Shown: piece by piece, positions 57,519 to 64,000 of the stretch
How positions within the stretch are numbered: position 1 is the first letter of the stretch
Layout: the number at the start of each line of letters is the position of its first letter
Origin: Miscanthus floridulus
Lineage: Eukaryota; Streptophyta; Magnoliopsida; Poales; Poaceae
Direction of reading: 5' to 3'
Assembly: GCF_019320115.1 (NCBI RefSeq)
Contig: NC_089584.1
Location: 106,781,799 to 106,845,798, forward strand
Length of the DNA stretch: 64,000 bases
The notes under the pieces: model-generated
Seen by the model: only the letters and a program-made list of their open reading frames with translations
The model's database searches: none
What the model was told of the DNA's origin: nothing
Translations under genes and position numbers: made by a program

Positions 57519-57869
57519 ATGGCATGGTATGTAGTGCATGTTGGTCACATGCCTGGGATTTATCGAACCTGGGAAGATTGCTATTCTCAAGTCAATCGCT
57601 ACCCTGGTAATTTGCACAGAAAATACAACACAGAAGCTGAAGCTTTGAGGGCCTACTATAGTCATCCGGCCTACCTTGCAAACCATGGGCAACCAGCCTA
57701 CTATGGTCCAATGAATGCAAACCATGGCCATCCGCTAACACTGGAGATCGAAGAGAAGCCACCCGCTGGAGATGTAAAGATTAGGAGAAATGCTCCTTGG
57801 TCTTGGAAAGATGTCATGCTTTTATTTATGGCTATGGTCATCGCTTTTCTTATTTGGAAGTTGATGTAG
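57519..57869 (+). CDS. RNase H1-type hybrid-binding-domain protein with C-terminal membrane segment, 116 aa
   Basis: Intact ORF in the CACTA, preceded by a splice acceptor (tgtatag|gcaaccATG). Residues 1-50 (WYVVHVGHMPGIYRTWEDC, then QVNRYPGNLHRKYNTEAEAL) match the RNase H1 N-terminal hybrid-binding domain, also called the viroplasmin-like domain. It has the conserved W-Y-x-V, P-G-I-Y, W-(E)-C-x-x-Q-V and the final A-E-A-L helix. A His/Pro/Tyr-rich middle follows, and the last about 20 residues (MLLFMAMVIAFLIWKLM) form a tail-anchor-like membrane helix. There is no RNase H catalytic domain. This domain binds RNA-DNA hybrids or double-stranded RNA in its known relatives. The role here is unknown. 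It is the only CACTA ORF without a lesion. Confidence 0.75.
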   Translation: MAWYVVHVGHMPGIYRTWEDCYSQVNRYPGNLHRKYNTEAEALRAYYSHPAYLANHGQPAYYGPMNANHGHPLTLEIEEKPPAGDVKIRRNAPWSWKDVMLLFMAMVIAFLIWKLM

Positions 57870-58039
57870 GCTTAGTTTCATAGAATAGTAGGTGGACTTT
57901 GTTGTATGTGGTCAATCAAATAATGAATTTATTCTAGGTGAACATATGCTATTATTTGACTTTGTTTTATGTGGACTTATTATTAGACTTTGCATTAAAC
58001 ATATTATATATATATATATATGAACATATACTATTAGTA

Positions 58040-59460
58040 GTTGTCCACGGCCAAAACTAACCACGACCGTGTCACAGCCATGACTCATCGTCGCCTATTA
58101 CCCCATTGCCAAAGAACAGATCAGCAACAAGAAGCGGCTGATATCGCTAGGACGGGAGAGCCGCATGATCTGATAAACGGTGACGGTGTCAATCAGGTCG
58201 GTGAGAACGAGCAGCCATGGACCCCATCCGACCTGCTCGATCTGGGTCAAGATGACCAAGATGGCTGGGTAACTTTGGTATTATGTGACTATGTAGCCAC
58301 ACACGCTAATCAATTGAGAGGGTCATAGCTTACTTGGTGTCTCTAGTAGGAGCCTCCGACGGCTGAGGAGCCAGAGGGTTTGGGTAGCAGGAAGGCCAAA
58401 TCCAAGCGATGCGTGCCAAAGATTCCTATTGGTAGGAATGCACACTGGCACATTACTGAGTTTGATGAATTTGGGGATCCACTCTTACCGTCTATAGCTT
58501 TGACCAAATACAAGACTATCCTCGGGTTACTTGTTAGGAAATTCATCCGATTAGGTATAGGAAGTGGATTAGGAAAGATGATGACCCGTGGATGGTTCCC
58601 GAAGGTGAGAAGGATTACATATGGGATGTCAAGATCCCAGAGTATTTCACTTTTCCAACCGAGTATGACAGGGAGTTAGTCAATAAAAAAGCAAAAGAAA
58701 TCATGGGGACATGCTTCAAAAATTTCAAGGGAACATTGTACAAGAATTTTATCCTCCAAAATAAAGAGTTAGATTTCAATGGTGGACAGTTTAGCAAGCA
58801 GAAGGACTTCTGGTAGGATTTCAAGGAATATAGGTTATCTAAGGAGTACTTAGCACTGAGCAGGAAGAATAAGGAGAACTCACAGAAAGCGACGAATCCT
58901 CATCATCTCGGCTCTCGTGTCTATGCAAAAAAGATGCCAGAATTGGAAGTAGAACTTCAAAAGATGGATCGCCTTGCTGAGGAAGACATTTAGGTTGAGA
59001 CAGCCGATTGGGAGCCTAGATCAATATTATACTGTATGGGGAGGAATGTACGGCACGCCGAGGATGGGAGCTTTAGCTCCACAAATTAACCTATGAGCGA
59101 ACTCATCCAGATGATCTCCTAGGTAACTGAGGAGGTGAGGCAAGGGACTCGCACTTCTAATAGGGAGAAAGACGTGCTCACCCAAGCACTCGGAACCAAA
59201 GAGCACCCTGGTCGCACTAGAGGAACCGGTGTTGTTCCTTGGAAACTAGCATTCCCCTAAGAATCTAACACTTACCAGAGCCGCTCGAGGGGTAGAGCAG
59301 AACATGAGACAGAGTATTTGAGGTGACTAAAAGAGATGGAAGACAGAATGGAAGCATGGATTGAGGCGACTATTGAAGCACGAGTCAAGCAAATTTTGCT
59401 GTCCAAGGGGCTAGGAGTACCACAAAACTCTACTCCTACTGCCTTTAGCCCATAATTTAG
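58040..59460 (+). pseudogene. Transposase_24-type (Ptta/En/Spm) CACTA protein, decayed
   Basis: Conserved parts in order: an acidic N-terminal stretch (EQPWTPSDLLDLGQDDQDGW), RKAKSKRCVPKIPIGRNAHW, then after a frame change EGEKDYIWDVKIPEYFTFPT, KAKEIMGTCFKNFKGTLYKN, HHLGSRVYAKKMPELEVELQ, and a C-terminal coiled-coil-like LKEMEDRMEAWIEATIEARV. This matches the plant Ptta/En/Spm transposase family (TNPA/TNP1-like DNA-binding partner). Six or more stops (for example after KQKDFW, LAEEDI and QMIS). Likely the 5' part of one gene ending in the Ulp1-like exons. Confidence 0.75.
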
Positions 59461-60110
59461 GGGTCGCAGCAGCTGCCTTTAGCCCACAGCTCGACGAAGA
59501 AGAGGCAAATGTGCCTCATCCGGTGGACGACATCACTGAACCCGTTAATGTCAAGTTGTAAATCCGTTAGGAATGGACAAAGGACAAGGTGGCGCTTGGC
59601 CAAGCCTGGCCTGCAGGAGATGGGACAATTAATGGCCACCAAATTCCATAGGGGTACGCTTGCGTCACCATTGACATAATACTTGATAAGAAATTTAACA
59701 AGATACCCATTGAGTACCCCGTAGCGGAAGACATGCCGAAACTTGGTCAAAACAAGGACTCTCAAGTGACCTGGCGCAAGCGCTCATTAAGCTTGACCAT
59801 CAATTATCCTCTGATGATGAGGATGACTGTGAGTCTTCACCCACCCACGATGATCTCTCACCATCTCCCAATAGAGATCACTCCCCTCCTCATTCGGAGC
59901 CATCACGCCCGAGAAGACAGAGGTCTCCTTCTATTTCTCCTCGTCCGACTCCATCTTCATCAGCCCTGAGAAAAGAGACTCCTCCTCCTCCTCCATCTTC
60001 ATCAGCGTCGAGAAAACAGAATTCTCGTCGTCATCCTCCTCCTCCTCCTTCACCTCAGCCCAAAATAAGATCAAGGACATTCTCATAGTCGTAGAAAAGG
60101 TCCTTGGATT
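59461..60110. other. Linker of the CACTA second gene
   Basis: Low-complexity Ser/Pro-rich reading (PPPPSSSASRKQN-like) joins the transposase-like and protease-like parts. It is probably coding in the ancestral gene, now interrupted. Confidence 0.4.
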
Positions 60111-61680
60111 CGGTCGCTAATGCTCCCAAAGTGGACGAACAAAAAAGAAAAAGGCCGTTCAGTGGCAGCGTTACCACCTTGATGAAAGAAAAATTTACAT
60201 CACACATCTCGAAGGAAGATTGTGTTAGTTTCTTCAATCTCTATGCCTCACTGCCTTCATTTTTGTTGAAGTCTGAATTTGAAAGGCAAACACAGAATAA
60301 ATACGCTACAACAAGAGACGAAGAAATACACAATAAAGATTTAAGAATATACAGAAGTACGTCGAAGATAACCCAGGATTAACCATGAAAGAGGCTGCGA
60401 CCATCTATTATGATGTACAAGGGACGACAACACCTGCAATGAAGTATGAAAGGGGCAATCTTTTGGTTCTCGATCATGAGTATAAAAATCTGACAACATA
60501 TATACGCCAGTTACATGAATATTATATGGCTCAAGCAAAAGAGACAAATAACTTTAGTTTTGAGGTTATTATCCGTTCGCCACATGTTTTCCATTATCCT
60601 GAAGAAGAGAAGTTCGATGTCGAGTGGGAGTGCTTGTTCCAGCTATACTAGAAACGCTCTCTCGATGTTCAAATGTTGACGCTGTGGACTATGTAAGTAT
60701 CCTACCCGCACGATATTACAATTAACTACTCTCTCAAGACATAAATTGTTAACTTTTGAGCACTTCCCATGATTTTTATGTAGGTGTATGGCAAAATTTT
60801 ACATTCTAAAATGCAAATGGGATTACATAGACTTCTTGGACCTCTTGCGAGTCAATGAGAGGACATGTCTAGGCCTCCATGAATGTGACGTGGAAGACTT
60901 GAAATAGAGATTGATTGATGTTTTCGACGAATTCACGATGAAGAACAAAACCCACATACTTCTAGCCTACAACTACGAGTATGTGTTCTCAACTTTTAAT
61001 TTTATTCTTCTTTTTTTTGTTAAGATTATTCGATAATTAGGATTCTGTGATTGCAGCAACTATTTCGTCTCTATTTGTGTTAATCTTGCCAAAAATCTGA
61101 TCGAGGTGTGGGACTCAAAGAAAAAAATCATTTCATCATCTGGATACACTGGTGGCAGTGCTGAATTAGTAAGCGATCCTAATAACATTTTATTTTCTAA
61201 TCACACATACCACTTTCTAATGTTTCTCCTTTTAATTTTGCTCAGTGTTTGAAGAAGACATATCGGGTGGAAAGCCAGTCCCATTCAAGGTTGTCGAAAT
61301 GGAGGGGAAGTACCTATCACAACCAGCGGGAAACAATGAATGCGGGTTTTATGTAATGTGGGCAACGCTTCGCTACATCGGCGGGAAATCGAAAGAAGCT
61401 AATAAGTTGGTGTGTATAATCCTCATTTCATTTATGTCTGTTAATAATTCAACAAAATGATTTACTGTTCCTCTTTGAATATCATCTTTTTTGAACGACA
61501 GCGCAAGAAATATAACCACAAAAGGCTGTTAGACATGGAGATCATCGCACTGCAATCGGAGTTGAAAAAATTCATCTTAGCCGAGGTATTGGAAAAAGAT
61601 GAAGTATTTTCCATTGCATAATCCGTGAAGTACAAGGACCAGTATGGCCCAGAGCGGCTCGCCAGATTATTGTAAGAAGT
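60111..61680 (+). pseudogene. Ulp1-like (C48) protease region of the CACTA second gene
   Basis: Exon-like segments with splice signals: KRPFSGSVTTLMKEKFTSHI and DCVSFFNLYASLPSFLLKSE (about 60140-60280), MAKFYILKCKWDYIDFLDLL (after tatgtag, 60787), NYFVSICVNLAKNLIEVWDS (after gattgcag, 61058) and KYLSQPAGNNECGFYVMWAT (about 61300). The last holds the Gln and Cys of the C48 active site, and VWDS supplies the Asp. At the place of the catalytic His-Trp the sequence reads Asn-Tyr-Phe, so the protease would be inactive. Stops are also present (for example after VEDLK). C48-like modules are common in plant CACTA and MULE elements. Confidence 0.7.
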
Positions 61681-61883
61681 TCGAGAAGCATGTGTGAAGT
61701 CCAAGAACATTTTTTTTATTTTGAGGGATCGAGATGTGGATAAGAACATTTAAATTGTAACCGTAACATTTGTAATGTTTAATATTGATGTACCTGTCGT
61801 CTATGTAGCGTATATAAAGCGAAACCCGATTCCATGAAAAAATAGAAATTAAAATCAATTATAAAACAATAAATTACGAACGT

Positions 61884-62277
61884 GACATCACTGTCGGTTA
61901 TCAGAAAACCGGCAATGTTATCGTAAAACAAAACCGACAGTGATGGCACTGCCGGCTTGAGCCACAAATCGGCAGCGTTGGCTTAGCCATCACTGCCGGT
62001 TCTTGTCACACACTAGCAGTGATTCTTGCTGCAACACTGCCGGTTGAAACACAAACCGACAGTGTTGTTGGAACTGAGCTCTACCGGGTGGTCTTATGAA
62101 CCGACAGTGTTGGTGGAAATGAACACTGCTGGTTGTGTAAAGAACCGGCAATGAAGTTGAAGAACACTGCCGGTTTGTAGGAACCGACAGTGATAACTTA
62201 CCCTCATTACTGCCGGTATGGATGTGCCGGTTCAAAATCCGACAGTGATGGGATATTTTGAACCGGCAGTGATGGAG
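61884..62277. repeat. CACTA 3' subterminal repeats
   Basis: Fifteen or more copies of the TCACTGCCGGTT / AACCGGCAGTGA word over 390 bp, denser than at the 5' end and in both orientations. Confidence 0.9.
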
Positions 62278-62397
62278 TATTCTGACGTAGTGGTTTAGCC
62301 CACCTCACATTAAAGCTTTAAAGCTCAAAAGTGAATTAAAGCATTCTAAAGCTTTTAGGCTCTAAAGTTTAGAGGAAGGGATCCAAACATGCCCTTA

Positions 62398-63079
62398 ATA
62401 TAAACAATAACTTAAGAACATGGCCCGAGCTCCACCCCCCGCAACGACTGGGCGGCTCGTCGGTGCCGCCCTTCGCCAGTCTTTTTCAGGCCCTTCGATG
62501 CCCATGGCCATTAGTCTGCCCTTCTCCCGCTGTGCGAAACCGAGCACCCAAGCCCTAACTTACTATTTGTATTCGGATCTGATCTAATTGCAAGTGTATA
62601 TGCATGTATTAATGTATTATGCCTACTGACTCCGATTGTCTTGTAAAAAAATTATTGGGTGTACACGCATGTACACTGGATCCGCCTCTTTCTCTTGGGG
62701 CCATGAATTTCAGCTGATGAACTCAATTGTCTAAAATCTCATTTTCTCAATAAAAACGAAATTGCTTCATTTCTGGTAAAATGTGCTAACATAGATGGTT
62801 TGCCGTCCCCTGAACCAAAGTGGATGTATTAATTAGTTATCTAGTAGTTTTCTTAAGCCAAGGTCATTAAATTACGCTGTATATGATGGCATGGATTACA
62901 TGGTTTGTACATGATTTGTAGAGCGACGAAATGTATTAATTCGCTTTTATGAAGCTATAATACCACATATGTATTCTTGTTATCATTTTGCTCTTCGGAC
63001 AGGTTCCTAACTGCAGGGTTATTGCACTCAAGCTGCTTATTTGCTTACATATCTTTCCCTATCTATTGCAATGTTGCAG
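62398..63079. other. Intergenic / possible 5' part of the bL20m gene
   Basis: Between the nested insertion and the bL20m exon. A C-rich stretch (62420-62560) with ggcccgagctccacc could be the leader exon of the next gene, with the intron ending at the acceptor at 63077. No separate gene is seen. Confidence 0.4.
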
Positions 63080-63118
63080 GAAGGGGGAAAATTATTCAGG
63101 AGATCCAGTAACTGGAAA

Positions 63119-63343
63119 ATGAATAAGGGCAAGATTTTCAAGTTGGCTAAGGGATTTAGAGGAAGGGCGAAGAATTGCATAAGGATAGCAAGGGAGGGGG
63201 TCGAGAAAGCCTTGCAATATTCGTACAGGGACAGGCATAACAAGAAGAGGGATATGAGATCCCTTTGGATTGAGCGCATCAATGCTGGTACACGGTTCCC
63301 ATCAAATCTGCACATCGCTTTTGTTCCCATGCAAGTGAAGTGA
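63119..63343 (+). CDS. Mitochondrial ribosomal protein bL20 (L20), truncated
   Basis: Exon after acceptor gttgcag (63079). ATG 63119 starts [20 protein letters not shown], the conserved N terminus of bL20, and continues [20 protein letters not shown] and [12 protein letters not shown]. bL20 binds 23S-type rRNA early in large-subunit assembly; this nuclear version serves mitochondria. The homology stops at residue 59. Thereafter 15 unrelated residues lead to a stop, whereas family members continue for about 60 more residues. Either the remaining exons lie to the right of the window with a donor near 63280-63300, or the gene has lost its 3' half. Confidence 0.75.
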   Translation: MNKGKIFKLAKGFRGRAKNCIRIAREGVEKALQYSYRDRHNKKRDMRSLWIERINAGTRFPSNLHIAFVPMQVK

Positions 63344-63814
63344 GAACACTGCACGTTGTTGATCGGAGGAGCGAAGCCGGCCATGCAAGTGGTGCGCTTT
63401 GCGCTGCTAGCTTCTCTCTAGCTGGAATGCACTACTAGTTTTTCATCAATCTGGAGAATAAATCGCAGCGCATCGTTGCATTATCGACAGTGTCTCTTGA
63501 AAATTGTTAATCCACAACTTCCCTTTTTTTTCGGCGCCTTTACAGGTTACGGAAAGGGACCTTAGTGTCTAAGTATACGGGAAGCTGAAAGATTGTGTGA
63601 ACTGCAGAGGAAGTGGAAGTTCATTGAGGTCTTTCTGCTTCCTTTGTTCATGTGTTGCTCTTCTGCCATTCGCCCACGTAGCACACTTCATTTTCTTTCC
63701 TGCTTTTAGATTGACAATATATCTATCTATTGTATCATACAACACTAAAATAAACAACAAGCATATATCTTGTCGTTTATAATATTGGAATCGTTCCTTG
63801 ACACTTGCATGTTG
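63344..63814. other. 3' flank of the bL20m exon
   Basis: No bL20 C-terminal coding is visible. An acceptor-like cctttacag at about 63545 is followed by sequence that I cannot match to the family. AT-rich thereafter. Confidence 0.4.
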
Positions 63815-64000
63815 TACTACGTCAAAAAGCATTTCTAGGGGCAGTTGTAGACCATTTGTAGGGGCGGTTTGCCCAGCCGCCCCTATGCAAGGGTCTCTAC
63901 AAATCATGCATTTGTAGAGGTGGTTCCCAGGCCGCCCATTTGTAGGGGCGGCTGGTGTTTCTAGCCGCCCCTACAAATCGATTTGTAGGGGCGGGTCATA
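63815..64000 (+). mobile_element. Left end of a second CACTA-like element, cut by the window edge
   Basis: TACTACGTCAAAAAG at 63815 is a near match to a CACTA terminus. It is followed by six or more copies of ttgtaggggcgg / ccgcccctac in both orientations, a subterminal repeat type distinct from the 30.8-kb element. The rest lies outside. Confidence 0.6.

Larger units (their letters stand above)
30817..62292 (+). mobile_element. Complete 31.5-kb CACTA (En/Spm-type) transposon with nested LTR elements
   Basis: Termini CACTACGCCAGA at 30817 and TCTGACGTAGTG ending at 62292 are inverted with one mismatch in 12, and GTT is duplicated at 30814-30816 and 62293-62295. Both ends carry dense subterminal repeats of the TCACTGCCGGTT / AACCGGCAGTGA type. 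Inside, left to right, all plus strand: a tnp2 transposase gene, an unrecognised gene, a small intact hybrid-binding-domain ORF and a Transposase_24/Ulp1 gene. Three LTR elements inserted later: 32879-34813, 35629-38769 and 42397-53596 (together 16.3 kb), leaving about 15.2 kb of CACTA sequence. Transposase genes have multiple lesions, so it is non-autonomous now, though its termini look good enough to be mobilised in trans. Confidence 0.93.
30742..62394. mobile_element. Tourist-like MITE split by the CACTA insertion
   Basis: The left piece (30742-30816) starts GGGCTTGTTTGGATTTTCTC and reads ctaaactttagagct. The right piece (62296-62394) ends agctctaaagtttag-like, then ...GGATCCAAACATGCCC. 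The two outer ends are inverted copies and are flanked by TTA (30739-30741 and 62395-62397). After removal of the CACTA and one copy of its GTT duplication the MITE is 174 bp. This dates the MITE as older than the CACTA. Confidence 0.9.

Noticed and set aside
57519..57869. Endogenous pararetrovirus fragment, because the domain is viroplasmin-like
   Set aside because: No capsid, movement or reverse-transcriptase remnants lie nearby, the ORF has its own exon structure inside a CACTA, and the same domain is found in cellular RNase H1.

Overview
The window is nuclear DNA of a grass, most likely a panicoid/Andropogoneae species (sorghum, Miscanthus or sugarcane type). The evidence is GC-AG and GT-AG spliced genes, a grass-type BURP/RD22 gene and a group IIc WRKY gene. 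Many grass MITEs are also present (Stowaway with TA target duplications, Tourist/PIF-Harbinger with TAA or TTA), plus MULE, CACTA, copia and gypsy-like elements. Species is inferred from element style only.

Layout, left to right. 1-7.9 kb is mostly repetitive: a gypsy-like solo LTR, a (TA)n tract, a foldback element and a 28-G run, with a few unrecognised ORFs. 8.03-10.07 kb (+) is a three-exon BURP-domain gene with nine TXV-type repeats (502 aa). 11.07-16.72 kb (-) is a 12-exon NADPH-dependent diflavin oxidoreductase (ATR3/TAH18 type, 635 aa) that can be spliced in silico end to end. It has one GC-AG intron and MITEs in its introns. 19.1-23.6 kb (-) is a decayed Mutator-like transposase followed by a decayed plant-mobile-domain ORF. 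25.34-29.78 kb (+) is a two-exon group IIc WRKY gene (258 aa) with a 3.7 kb intron full of MITEs. 63.1 kb (+) is a truncated-looking mitochondrial bL20 ribosomal protein exon. At 63.8 kb a second CACTA-like end runs off the window.

Half the window (30.74-62.39 kb) is one nested insertion whose boundaries can be read exactly. A 174-bp Tourist-like MITE (TSD TTA) was split by a 31,476-bp CACTA element (termini CACTACGCCAGA / TCTGACGTAGTG, TSD GTT). The CACTA was later hit by three LTR elements: a solo LTR (TSD GATGC), a 3.1 kb non-coding LTR element (TSD CTAGT), and an 11.2 kb copia-like element on the minus strand (TSD GAACT). The copia-like element has gag and a second ORF but no visible pol.

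The CACTA carries a tnp2 transposase and a Transposase_24/Ulp1-protease gene, both decayed, and two additional transcription units. One is an unrecognised, interrupted gene. The other is an intact 116-aa ORF joining an RNase H1-type hybrid-binding (viroplasmin-like) domain to a C-terminal membrane segment. Copies of the element's own subterminal repeat (TCACTGCCGGTT type) recur inside it immediately upstream of TATA boxes, together with five tRNA-like A-box/B-box segments. This suggests a modular, multi-promoter CACTA and is the most interesting structure in the window.
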